A stretch of 64,000 nucleotides of DNA. Source: Dulcicalothrix desertica PCC 7102 (lineage in GTDB: Bacteria; Cyanobacteriota; Cyanobacteriia; Cyanobacteriales; Nostocaceae). A program made the position numbers and the translations under genes. A model generated the notes under the pieces. The model saw only the letters and a program-made list of their open reading frames with translations, searched no databases and had not been told where the DNA came from. The stretch covers positions 682,654-746,653 of the forward strand of contig NZ_RSCL01000001.1 of the NCBI RefSeq assembly GCF_003991905.1, read 5' to 3'. Numbering within the stretch: the stretch's first letter is position 1; each line of letters begins with the position of its first letter. Positions 19,615 to 27,258 of this stretch are shown piece by piece.

Positions 19615-20475
19615 TCAACGTAAAATTTGGGAAATCATGCGATTTGCCTGCGACTCGTAGCTACCACCGAATAAATTAAAATGATTAACGATATGGTACA
19701 GATTGTAAAGTACCTTTCTCTTCTCGTACCCCTCATCTAAAGGAAACACTTCATTGTAACCACGATAAAACCCAGGTGAGAACCCTCCAAATAATTCAGT
19801 CATGGCAATATCGACTTCTCTATCCCCATAATATGTAGCTGGGTCAAAGATAACAGGTGTACCATCGCTTGTACATCCTGCGTTTCCTCCCCATAAGTCA
19901 CCGTGGACTAATGATGGTTGTACTTCGTGACCTGCCAATAGTTCAGGAATAGCAGCAAGTAACTCTTCTGAACTTTGAAAATGTCCACCTTTTCGGCGCC
20001 CTAATTTAAATTGATATCCTAAACGATGCTCAGTGTAAAATTCTACCCAACTATCTGTCCAGGTATTTATTTGTGGAGTTGAACCAATAGTATTATTCAT
20101 ATCCCAGCCAAATCTATTTTGTTTGACTTTGTGCATTGCTGCAAGATGGCGCCCCATTTCTTCCCAAGCTTTATTACCTCCACCACCAATTTCTAACCAC
20201 TCTAATACTAGGTAACAGTTATTACCAGCAGTTCCATAACATATTGGTTTAGGAACACGAATTGTGGCTGTATCATACATTTGTTGTAAACCTAAAGCCT
20301 CCGCCGAAAACATGCTACTATATGAGGCTTGGTTTATTTTGACAAAGTAGGTATCCTGACCATTAGAAACAGCATAACCTTGATTGATACAACCGCCACC
20401 AATCGAGCGTTTTGTTGCTGTTTGAAATTTTGTACCTGTTACCTGGCTAATATGGGTATCTATTTCAGTCCACAT
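19615..20475 (-). CDS. Fructosamine kinase family protein
   Basis: Aminoglycoside-phosphotransferase-like fold. Bacterial members phosphorylate protein-bound ketosamines such as ribulosamine, leading to deglycation. Of 286 residues, the ATP-site region is SIGGGCINQGYAV and VKINQASY. The catalytic loop is LVHGDLWGGNAG and the metal-binding Asp is in VIFDPATYYGDREVDIA. The ending LYNLYHIVNHFNLFGGSY is typical. The length is normal. The gene runs divergently from the LOG-family gene with a 53-base gap, so both promoters must be compact. Confidence 0.92.
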   Translation of the reverse strand: MWTEIDTHISQVTGTKFQTATKRSIGGGCINQGYAVSNGQDTYFVKINQASYSSMFSAEALGLQQMYDTATIRVPKPICYGTAGNNCYLVLEWLEIGGGGNKAWEEMGRHLAAMHKVKQNRFGWDMNNTIGSTPQINTWTDSWVEFYTEHRLGYQFKLGRRKGGHFQSSEELLAAIPELLAGHEVQPSLVHGDLWGGNAGCTSDGTPVIFDPATYYGDREVDIAMTELFGGFSPGFYRGYNEVFPLDEGYEKRKVLYNLYHIVNHFNLFGGSYESQANRMISQILR

Positions 20476-20528
20476 AATTTATAAATTTATTTTGTTACGA
20501 TTTATTATCTAATATCTAAAATTCAATT

Positions 20529-21272
20529 ATGACTAATGACGAAAACCTAAATGGATACAGCGTACCCAAAGTATCAGGCAACACAAGTATATATAATGCG
20601 GATAGCAGCTATAAAGTAATAGAAGAATCTATATTAGGACTTTGGCAAGTATTAAATAATTTAACTAGCATCCAGCCTCCACGTTGTGAACGTTACCGCG
20701 TGACTATATTTGGTTCTGCGCGCTTACAGTCAGATAGCCCACTATATAATGGTGTGAAATATTTTGCTAGTGAACTCACAAAAATGGGTTGCGATATTGT
20801 AACAGGTGGTGGGCCTGGTTTAATGCAAGCAGCAAATGAAGGTAGCTTTTTAGCCAATGAAAACCGCTCTACAAATTCTATTGGCATTCGTATAAACTTA
20901 GACTTCGAGCAAAGCGCAAATCCCTTTGTCGAACAAATGTATCAACACCAAACATTTTTCACGCGCTTACATCACTTTGTTTTGCTATCTAATGCATTTG
21001 TAGTAGTACCTGGTGGTATTGGGACTACCTTGGAAGCTTTAATGATTTGGCAATTACTTCAAGTACGTAAATTAAATAATATGCCTTTTATTTTAGTTGG
21101 GGAAATGTGGTCAGAATTAGTAGACTGGGCAGATAAATATATGGTCAATGTTGTAGATCAACTTGCCAGTCCTAAAGATATGCAAATTCCTTACTGTGTA
21201 AATAACTTTGCTGAGGCTACATCTGTACTGAGAAAACACCACTCTCAGTGGTTACAAGGTTGTGAAATTTAG
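20529..21272 (+). CDS. LOG family protein (TIGR00730/lysine decarboxylase-like fold)
   Basis: Rossmann-like fold; plant LOG enzymes release cytokinin bases from their nucleotides, and several bacterial members are nucleotide phosphoribohydrolases. In 247 residues the marks are VTIFGSARLQSD, DIVTGGGPGLMQAANEG and the catalytic motif VVPGGIGTTLEALMIWQLL (PGGxGTxxE). The N-terminal ~50 residues form a variable leader. The gene converges on acsF; the 137-base gap holds AACGGATGT repeats and a hairpin. The physiological substrate is not determined. Confidence 0.9.
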   Translation: MTNDENLNGYSVPKVSGNTSIYNADSSYKVIEESILGLWQVLNNLTSIQPPRCERYRVTIFGSARLQSDSPLYNGVKYFASELTKMGCDIVTGGGPGLMQAANEGSFLANENRSTNSIGIRINLDFEQSANPFVEQMYQHQTFFTRLHHFVLLSNAFVVVPGGIGTTLEALMIWQLLQVRKLNNMPFILVGEMWSELVDWADKYMVNVVDQLASPKDMQIPYCVNNFAEATSVLRKHHSQWLQGCEI

Positions 21273-21334
21273 CAACGGATGTAACGGATGTAACGGATGT
21301 AAAACTCTTGTGGGATGGGCATCCTTGCCCGTCC
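21273..21334. repeat. AACGGATGT tandem units plus palindrome between convergent genes
   Basis: Three nine-base units (CAACGGAT, GTAACGGAT, GTAACGGAT) start two bases after the LOG-gene stop. A hairpin GGATGGGC...GCCCGTCC at 21313-21334 follows, with one G-T pair and then TATAATAAT. The hairpin lies between two converging genes and may serve as a bidirectional terminator, though the T-tract is poor. Both words recur elsewhere in the window. Confidence 0.7.
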
Positions 21335-21409
21335 TATAATAATAAAAATAGGTATTAAAAGAAAATCTACGCAGAGAATCTTAATATAACAAATGACAGG
21401 CGCCTATCT

Positions 21410-22501
21410 TTAATGAACTTGTTGACGTGTAGCTTCAGTGTCAATTGGTTTAATAATGAATAGTCGTAGCATATACCAAGTGACGCCTATCATTAGGGGC
21501 AGTTTGTGGAAGAATTTGAAGACGCTAAATATAGCAGGTCTATTGCTGTATTTAATATCTAGCAGTTTTAACTGTAGGTTGAAGTTGGAACAACGTTCCA
21601 TTGCTGACATAAATGCTGGGTGTTGGGTGTCTAGGATGACGGGGAACGCGCGTGCTGAGGTTTTGTTTGTTTCTTCGATAACTTGAATATTATATTGTCG
21701 CGCGTCGATACCAAGCGATTTATAAAAGTTTGCCCGTTCAAGTACTGTGAGTGTGTGGGTGGCAAATACTGTTACTAAGAAGAAACGTGCCCATAACCGT
21801 GCTTTCCAGTTATCCCAAAGTTGAGGTTGAGAACGTAGTAGTGCTTTAAAAAAGTCTCCGTGACGGTTTTCGTCTTGACACCAGTTCTCGAAGTAACGGA
21901 ACAAAGGATAATATTGATAGTCTGGACGCTTTTCTAGATGTCGAAACATTATAATGTAGCGCCAGTAACCTATTTTCTCAGATAGATAAACGGTGTATAT
22001 TATCCACTCTGGTGGGAAAAAGGTGTAGGTTCTATTTTTGGTTAAGTAACCTAAGTCGAGTGACAAGTTAAAATCCGCCATTGCTTTATTGATAAACCCT
22101 GCATGACGTGCTTCATCGCGCGCTAGGTATTCAAATGCTTCTGATAATAACGGACTTTTGTTTTTAAGGCGCCGTGTTAGCTCCTTGAACAGCAAAAATC
22201 CTGAAAATTCAGAAGTGCATGAACGCTCTAAAAAGTCAATAAATGCGAGTCGTGTTTGTCCATCGATGTGTTCCCAACTTTGTTTAAACTCCTCATCACG
22301 GATAAAGTGGTGACGATTGTAATCTGCTTTTAACTCTTGAATGACTGCCCGCAATTCCTTATCGTCTGCCGACAAGTCCATTTGCGCCACTTTATCAAAA
22401 TCAGTAGTGTAAAACCGAGGTGTTAATAGTGTCTCTTGAACTGGCGCCTTTACACCTGATTTTAACTTTCCTGTTTGTGAAACTGGGTTTGCCTGAACCA
22501 T
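21410..22501 (-). CDS. acsF: Mg-protoporphyrin IX monomethyl ester oxidative cyclase
   Basis: Diiron enzyme that forms the fifth (E) ring of chlorophyll from Mg-protoporphyrin monomethyl ester using O2. Its 363 residues are of normal size. The core shows SCTSEFSGFLLFKEL, the diiron motif EYLARDEARHAGF, then FFPPEWIIYTVYLSEKIGYW and a second motif FENWCQDENRHGDFF. It is transcribed away from the heme oxygenase-hemN pair. In Synechocystis, the low-oxygen cyclase isoform chlAII is grouped with ho2 and hemN under the activator ChlR. The neighbourhood hints at the same class, but the sequence alone does not prove which isoform this is. Confidence 0.95.
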   Translation of the reverse strand: MVQANPVSQTGKLKSGVKAPVQETLLTPRFYTTDFDKVAQMDLSADDKELRAVIQELKADYNRHHFIRDEEFKQSWEHIDGQTRLAFIDFLERSCTSEFSGFLLFKELTRRLKNKSPLLSEAFEYLARDEARHAGFINKAMADFNLSLDLGYLTKNRTYTFFPPEWIIYTVYLSEKIGYWRYIIMFRHLEKRPDYQYYPLFRYFENWCQDENRHGDFFKALLRSQPQLWDNWKARLWARFFLVTVFATHTLTVLERANFYKSLGIDARQYNIQVIEETNKTSARAFPVILDTQHPAFMSAMERCSNFNLQLKLLDIKYSNRPAIFSVFKFFHKLPLMIGVTWYMLRLFIIKPIDTEATRQQVH

Positions 22502-22877
22502 ATAAAACCTTCACTCTTATAGATTGCCACATAGCCATCTAATCATATTCAATTGTTTATTTCTATAATTTGTCAAATAAATTTGAAAATTGATTTTACG
22601 TACATTTGTATGGTGGGCAATGCCCACCCTACTATAGGCGCCAAACATGTAAATATTTATGAAAAACTATATGAATAGTTGTTTGAGTGTGCATGTAGAA
22701 ATATTTTAGAATTTTTGGTAAAACTAAGCAATGGCTGGAATCTGTGTGAGTGGTCAGGCGCCATAATACAGAATATCTCTCTCTTCACTCCGTTTTGGTT
22801 CGTTGGGAATATTTGTGTAAGTTCTTGCATGTTTTAGGCGTTTCTAGCAATGCATCAGAATTATTAAGGTATTTAAC
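22502..22877. promoter_or_regulatory. Divergent control region between acsF and heme oxygenase
   Basis: 376 bases must contain the start sites of acsF (minus strand) and the heme oxygenase-hemN unit (plus strand). It holds a perfect palindrome GGTGGGCA-A-TGCCCACC at 22612-22628 and two GGCGCC sites. The palindrome could be an operator, but it also resembles the dispersed intergenic palindromes of this genome. No clear -10/-35 pair is assigned. An oxygen-responsive factor such as ChlR would be expected here if the Synechocystis model applies. Confidence 0.5.
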
Positions 22878-23594
22878 ATGAGTAGCAATCTCGCTATTAA
22901 GCTTCGTGCTGGAACACAAAAAGCACATACAACAGCGGAAAATGCTGGTTTTACAAAATGTTTTCTCAAAGGTGTTGTAGACAGAGGATGTTTTGCGAAG
23001 TTCTTGGGTAACTTATATTTTGTATACAGTACACTCGAAGCAGCGTTGCAGCAACATCGTGAACATCCATTTATCAAACCGCTTTATTTTCCAGAGTTAA
23101 ACCGTACAGCTAATTTAGAGAAAGACTTGGAATTTTATTACGGTAAAGACTGGAAGAAACAAATCGCGCTATTACCAGCTGCACAAACTTATATCAACCG
23201 AATTCGAGAAATTGCTTTCTCAGAACCAGTATTGTTACTAGCGCATTGTTACACTCGCTATATGGGAGACCTTTCGGGTGGTCAAATGTTTCAAAAAATT
23301 GCTCAAAATGCTTTGAAATTAGAAGGTTATCAAGGAACTTCATTTTATCAGTTTGAGCAAATACCCGATAAAAATGCGTTCAAAGATAAATACCGTCAAG
23401 CGTTGAATGCGCTACCACTTGATGATGCGACTGCTGATAGAGTTGTCGCAGAAGCAAACTACGCTTTCCATTTAAATAATCTCGCAGCGCAAGATATGGA
23501 AGGTAGTTTGATTCAAGCAATTGGTCAAGTTATGTACAATTCACTCATTCGTTCTCATAACCAAGGTAGCACTGAGGTGGCGCCTGTTAAGTAA
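22878..23594 (+). CDS. Heme oxygenase (biliverdin-producing)
   Basis: Opens heme to biliverdin IX-alpha with ferredoxin and O2, the first step towards phycobilin chromophores. In 238 residues, the proximal ligand His17 sits in LRAGTQKAHTTAEN. The distal helix reads YTRYMGDLSGGQMFQKIA with the flexible GDLSGG. Substrate-side segments NLYFVYSTLEAAL and FPELNRTANLEKDL are family-like. The length matches cyanobacterial HO1/HO2. It precedes hemN by 64 bases on the same strand, so the two are probably cotranscribed. The short GC-rich inverted repeat CCCCCAACCTGGGGG lies between them. Confidence 0.95.
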   Translation: MSSNLAIKLRAGTQKAHTTAENAGFTKCFLKGVVDRGCFAKFLGNLYFVYSTLEAALQQHREHPFIKPLYFPELNRTANLEKDLEFYYGKDWKKQIALLPAAQTYINRIREIAFSEPVLLLAHCYTRYMGDLSGGQMFQKIAQNALKLEGYQGTSFYQFEQIPDKNAFKDKYRQALNALPLDDATADRVVAEANYAFHLNNLAAQDMEGSLIQAIGQVMYNSLIRSHNQGSTEVAPVK

Positions 23595-23658
23595 TTTAAA
23601 ACCTCTCCCCCAACCTGGGGGTTAGGTTTCTTGTTCCCATTACCTTGTAACTAATAAA

Positions 23659-25041
23659 ATGGTCTCTCAATTACCTGGTGTGAAGTTTGATTTAAATTTA
23701 ATCAAAAAATACGATACACCTACACCTCGATACACTAGTTATCCTCCTGCTACTGAGTTAACAGAAAGCTTTACTGAGCAAGATTTTAAAGACGCTATTG
23801 CACTTTCAAATTCTCGTAAAACTCCGCTTTCTTTGTATTTTCATATACCTTTTTGTCTAAGCGCTTGTTATTACTGTGGTTGCAATATTGTTGTTTCTGG
23901 GAATAAGAATATTGCAGTACCTTATGTAGAGTATTTAACGCGCGATATCAAACAAACTGCGAAGTTAATAGACACAGACCGTCCCGTTGTACAAATACAT
24001 TGGGGTGGTGGTACTCCTAATTATTTAAGTACTGAGCAAGTCGGGTATATTTGGAAGCATATTGAGAATAACTTCAAGATTGATTCTAATGCGGAAGTTT
24101 CAATTGAAATAAATCCTCGTGAAATCAATCGAGATTATTTATTTTTCCTGCGGGAGCTAGGATTTAATCGCATTAGCTTCGGTCTTCAAGATTTTGACCC
24201 AAAAGTTCAAGTAGCTGTTAACCGCATTCAACCAGAAGACATGCTATTTAATGTGATGGGTTGGATTCGCGAAGCTGAATTTGCAAGTGTCAATGTTGAC
24301 TTAATTTACGGTTTACCCCATCAAAACTTAAAGACCTTTAAGCAAACGGTTCAAAAAACGATTGAATTAGACCCAGATAGAATCGCTGTATTCAACTTTG
24401 CTTATGTACCTTGGGTAAAACCTGTACAAAAGAACATTGATGAAAAGGCTTTACCGGCGCCATCTGAAAAGTTAGAAATCCTGCAAATGACAATTGAGGA
24501 GCTAACGAGCAGCAAGTATCTGTTTATTGGCATGGACCACTTTGCCAAACCAAACGATGAACTAGCGATAGCACAAAGCGAAAACGCGCTCAAACGTAAC
24601 TTCCAAGGTTACACAACACATCAAGAAGCTGAATTATTTGGATTTGGCGCCACATCAGTTAGTATGCTGCAAGAAGCTTATGCTCAAAACCATAAGCAAC
24701 TCAAAGACTACTATCAAGCCATAGAAGCAGGTAACTTACCAACCTGTAAAGGCTATAAACTAACTTGGGATGACATGCTTCGTCGTGATGTTGTCATGAC
24801 TATCATGTCAGGTATGCAAGTTAATAAACAAGAAATAGAGCATAAATACAATATCGTATTTGATGAGTATTTTGCTCAAGAAGTCCAGCAGTTACATTTG
24901 TTAGAAGATGATGGACTGGTTAATTTATCAAAACAATATATAGGGGTGACGGAGATAGGTAGATTACTTGTTCGTAATATTGCCGTGATTTTTGACGCGC
25001 ATAAAGCTACGCGCGAAAGGAAATTATCACGTGCGATTTGA
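23659..25041 (+). CDS. hemN: Oxygen-independent coproporphyrinogen III oxidase (radical SAM)
   Basis: Converts coproporphyrinogen III to protoporphyrinogen IX without O2, feeding both heme and chlorophyll. The 460 residues have the HemN N-terminal signature TPRYTSYPPATEL. The radical-SAM cluster motif FHIPFCLSACYYCGC carries Cys66, Cys70, Cys73 and the extra Cys75. SAM-site segments include IHWGGGTPNYL, SIEINPREI and NVDLIYGLPHQ. The HemN-specific C-terminal domain (DDMLRRDVVMTIMSG) is complete, which separates it from HemW-like proteins. Together with heme oxygenase and acsF it makes a tetrapyrrole cluster. Its presence suggests adaptation to low-oxygen periods. Confidence 0.95.
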   Translation: MVSQLPGVKFDLNLIKKYDTPTPRYTSYPPATELTESFTEQDFKDAIALSNSRKTPLSLYFHIPFCLSACYYCGCNIVVSGNKNIAVPYVEYLTRDIKQTAKLIDTDRPVVQIHWGGGTPNYLSTEQVGYIWKHIENNFKIDSNAEVSIEINPREINRDYLFFLRELGFNRISFGLQDFDPKVQVAVNRIQPEDMLFNVMGWIREAEFASVNVDLIYGLPHQNLKTFKQTVQKTIELDPDRIAVFNFAYVPWVKPVQKNIDEKALPAPSEKLEILQMTIEELTSSKYLFIGMDHFAKPNDELAIAQSENALKRNFQGYTTHQEAELFGFGATSVSMLQEAYAQNHKQLKDYYQAIEAGNLPTCKGYKLTWDDMLRRDVVMTIMSGMQVNKQEIEHKYNIVFDEYFAQEVQQLHLLEDDGLVNLSKQYIGVTEIGRLLVRNIAVIFDAHKATRERKLSRAI

Positions 25042-25450
25042 TCCCCCTTCTACGCGCTACGGTGTATATATAAGTGGTTGCATTTACCCTTAATCCTTCA
25101 AACCCCACCCCCTAACCCCCTCCCCGTACACGGGGAGGGGGAAAAATTAATTCTTGATCTGCACTATTGCAGACGAGAAAGAATTCATAATTATTTTACA
25201 CACGCTTTCTCTTTATTATAAAAGAATCAAGATATTACTGAGTTAAAAATTGTGGGTTAATTATTTAAACAGTATTGAATAAAAGGAGCGCTTTAATAGG
25301 CAAAAAACAAGCATGATCATAAAACATATTTTTTACATGTGACACTTAAAATAGTGGCATCTGATCTATTTACAAGCAACGGGTAGTACTTTTTTATCTA
25401 AACATAATGAGAAAACAGCCAGGGCAGTGTCAGAAGAGATAAAATAAGTT
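25042..25450. other. Gap after hemN with GC-rich hairpin (25116-25141)
   Basis: CCCCCTCCCCG and CGGGGAGGGGG form perfect 11-base arms around a TACA loop at 25116-25141. The run GAAAAATT follows, so on the plus strand it lacks a T-tract. It belongs to a widespread cyanobacterial intergenic hairpin type and may terminate hemN transcription. The remaining ~300 bases are AT-rich with no gene. They include the upstream region of the RNase gene, whose ribosome site is poor. Confidence 0.6.
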
Positions 25451-25729
25451 ATGGGTATACCACAGGTTGGCATCAGTCAATTACCTCCTGAAGTTCAAAC
25501 GACCGTAAATTTAATAGCGAAAGGCGGTTCATTCACTTACGCGAAAGATGGTACTGAATTTAAAAATCGTGAAGGATTATTACCAGTACAACCTCCAGGA
25601 TACTACCGAGAGTATACAGTCGATACTCCAGGAGTCTCTGATAGAGGTAGTCGGCGCCTTATAACTGGAAAGAGTGGAGAAATATACTACACACCTGACC
25701 ATTACAATAGTTTTCAAGAAATTATTTGA
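25451..25729 (+). CDS. Leaderless guanyl-specific ribonuclease of the RNase Sa/barnase family
   Basis: The 92 residues align in memory with Streptomyces RNase Sa: SQLPPEVQTTVNLIAKGG, NREGLLP, YYREYTVDTPG, RGSRRLITG and YYTPDHYNSF. The catalytic triad falls at Glu54, Arg68/69 and His84, matching RNase Sa Glu54, Arg69 and His85. Family members cleave RNA after guanosine and are normally secreted. Here an in-frame TAA at 25445-25447, just before the ATG, rules out a signal peptide. There is no cysteine, so the usual disulfide is missing. The ribosome site is weak (AAGAGA some 11 bases away). The barstar-type inhibitor gene follows. Confidence 0.9.
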   Translation: MGIPQVGISQLPPEVQTTVNLIAKGGSFTYAKDGTEFKNREGLLPVQPPGYYREYTVDTPGVSDRGSRRLITGKSGEIYYTPDHYNSFQEII

Positions 25730-25756
25730 ATCGGTTTAAATAAAAGGGGTCTTTAA

Positions 25757-26158
25757 ATGAACCAACACGTAGCTTTTATGACATCTCAACCAAGCCCTGT
25801 TGTTGCAGCTAACCGACAACCAACAGTAGAAAAAGTTATTGAAGCTTTGTCTGGGCAAGGCATTCAAGTTTTTTACCTTGATGGTAGAGAAATTTATAAT
25901 AAAGAAACATTTTTAACCAAAGCTGCTACAGCAATGAACTTTCCTTCTTACTTCGGTGGCAACTGGGATGCTTTTGAGGAATGTATTACTGATTTAACAT
26001 GGTATCCTGCTGAAAAATACGTAGTGATATACGAACGTCCGGATATATTGGCACAAGCTGACCCTACTGCTTGGCAAACAGCGCTGGATATTTTGCGCGC
26101 GGCTGAAGAGTATTGGCAAGCAAAAAATATACCGCTAAATGTTTTTCTACTAAATTAA
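25757..26158 (+). CDS. Barstar-type ribonuclease inhibitor
   Basis: A 133-residue barstar-fold protein that should bind the active site of the adjacent RNase. The core VFYLDGREIYNKETFLTKAA and FPSYFGGNWDAFEECITDL corresponds to barstar's YYGENLDALWDCL segment, which supplies the acidic contacts. Here these are Asp in NWD and Glu in FEE. The C-terminal strand NIPLNVFLL is typical. Its ribosome site AAGGGG is about 7 bases before ATG 25757 and is clearly stronger than that of the toxin gene, which would favour excess inhibitor. The gap between the genes is 27 bases. A ~25-residue N-terminal extension (MTSQPSPVVAANRQ) is not part of the barstar fold. Confidence 0.9.
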   Translation: MNQHVAFMTSQPSPVVAANRQPTVEKVIEALSGQGIQVFYLDGREIYNKETFLTKAATAMNFPSYFGGNWDAFEECITDLTWYPAEKYVVIYERPDILAQADPTAWQTALDILRAAEEYWQAKNIPLNVFLLN

Positions 26159-26270
26159 GTGTAAATTTTGGTGCCAACGAGGGGAAGTATATAAAATATA
26201 TATACGCATACCCCCTGTATATCTCTTTTAACAGAAGCACTTAATCAGATAGAAACTTGGTTTGTGAGAA

Positions 26271-26522
26271 ATGTTTCCTTTTGACAGAGCAAGACGAGTT
26301 ACACCAGAAGAAAACCAAAAATTTAGAGATGCGATAGCACATCAGTTTGGAATTACGCCAAGGAAGCGCGGACGACCAAAATCGGATGAAGAGGAAAAGT
26401 ATGAACCGATTTCTATCAGATTTCATCCTAAAATCATAGCCTGGGCGAAGGAAGAAGCGGAAAAACGAGGCGTAGGCTACCAAACGGTTATCAATGAAGC
26501 ACTATTGGAGAAAATAGGCTGA
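26271..26522 (+). CDS. BrnA-like antitoxin (DUF4415), orphan
   Basis: An 83-residue protein. A basic N-terminal region (GITPRKRGRPKSDEEEK) is followed by the ribbon-helix-helix part PISIRFHPKIIAWAKEEAEKRGVGYQTVINEALLEKI. This matches the BrnA/DUF4415 pattern in which a beta strand and two helices bind DNA. BrnA normally follows its toxin gene brnT, but the 112 bases upstream hold no BrnT frame. It could therefore be an orphan antitoxin or a stand-alone regulator. The GRPRK-like hook resembles an AT-hook. Confidence 0.75.
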   Translation: MFPFDRARRVTPEENQKFRDAIAHQFGITPRKRGRPKSDEEEKYEPISIRFHPKIIAWAKEEAEKRGVGYQTVINEALLEKIG

Positions 26523-26569
26523 TAGTAGGACTTAAGCAATTTTGAAACCCAAACTCAACAAAAGTTCAA

Positions 26570-26863
26570 ATGACAAATTTAGAAGCAGTAGAAGTGCAAC
26601 AAAGGTTTGCAGAAGTACTTGCCCTTGTAGGTGAAGGTCAAAAACGTGTAGTTATTGAGTCAGATGGTCAGCAAGTTGCAGCAGTTATTAGCTACGCGGA
26701 CTTAAAACGTTTGGAAGCGTTAGAAGATGCAAAAGATTTATTAAATTTTCAACGCGCGGTAGCAGAAAGTGATGGGGAGTCTTATTCTGTAGAAGAAGTA
26801 ATTGCTCACTACAACAAAATTAATAATACTGACTTTACAAAAGAAAAGATTCTTAATGACTGA
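26570..26863 (+). CDS. Phd/YefM-family antitoxin
   Basis: The 97 residues open with LEAVEVQQRFAEVLALV and continue RVVIESDGQQVAAVISYADLKRLEALED, the classic Phd/YefM DNA-binding domain. The acidic C-terminal tail (FQRAVAESDGESYSVEEVIAHY) would wrap a RelE/ParE or Doc-type toxin. An ATG at 26856 overlaps its last 8 bases, as expected for the toxin start, but that frame ends after 14 codons (see next feature). The antitoxin gene itself looks intact. Confidence 0.85.
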   Translation: MTNLEAVEVQQRFAEVLALVGEGQKRVVIESDGQQVAAVISYADLKRLEALEDAKDLLNFQRAVAESDGESYSVEEVIAHYNKINNTDFTKEKILND

Positions 26864-26943
26864 ATATCAACTACTTGCTTTGCTTAATATCCGCTCGTAA
26901 AGCAACTAGAAGAGAACGTCAGCAGTATGAGGAAGAGGAATAA
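26856..26943 (+). pseudogene. Deletion scar joining a RelE/ParE toxin start to a BrnT toxin end
   Basis: The frame from ATG 26856 reads MTEYQLLALLNIRS then stops; an MTEYQL-type start right after a Phd gene is normal for a RelE-type toxin. In another frame, from about 26887, the sequence reads ISARKATRRERQQYEEEE and stops at 26941-26943, four bases before the next antitoxin. That ending is what BrnT toxins carry (ISARKATxRE...). The body of both toxins is missing, so one deletion between two toxin-antitoxin pairs, with the break near 26878-26890, explains it. It leaves Phd and BrnA as orphans. Confidence 0.75.
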
Positions 26944-26946
26944 ATC

Positions 26947-27210
26947 ATGGATACTGAGTATGATTTTAGTCAAGGTAAGCGCGGAGCTATTGAGCCTACA
27001 ATTGAAGGCAAAACAAGGATTACAATTCGTTTAGATGATGATATTCTGACGTGGTTTCGCGAACAAGTTCATCTTGCTGGTGGTGGAAACTATCAGACTT
27101 TGATAAATAATGCCTTGCGTGAATACGTGCAACAGCGTCGGGAACATGAGCGAGGAAATTTTACGGCGAGTTGTGCGCGAGGAATTGAGCCAGATAAATA
27201 TGCGGATTAA
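26947..27210 (+). CDS. BrnA-family antitoxin (DUF4415), orphan
   Basis: An 87-residue protein: acidic start MDTEYDFSQGKRGAIEP, then TRITIRLDDDILTWFREQVHLAGGGNYQTLINNALREYV. This is the BrnA ribbon-helix-helix domain with the usual GKRG(A/P) leader. The gene begins four bases after the tail end of a deleted brnT toxin. The native brnT-brnA order is therefore preserved although the toxin is gone. Its C-terminal RRE HERGNF region is basic. It may persist as a repressor or as an anti-addiction relic. Confidence 0.85.
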   Translation: MDTEYDFSQGKRGAIEPTIEGKTRITIRLDDDILTWFREQVHLAGGGNYQTLINNALREYVQQRREHERGNFTASCARGIEPDKYAD

Positions 27211-27258
27211 TGAGTAGGATAATTTCATTTTTCCCAACATTACAAATGCGTAGTGTGG

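Noticed and set aside
20693-20887. Antisense frame in the LOG-family gene
   Set aside because: It is fully inside a strongly supported gene, without its own ribosome site.
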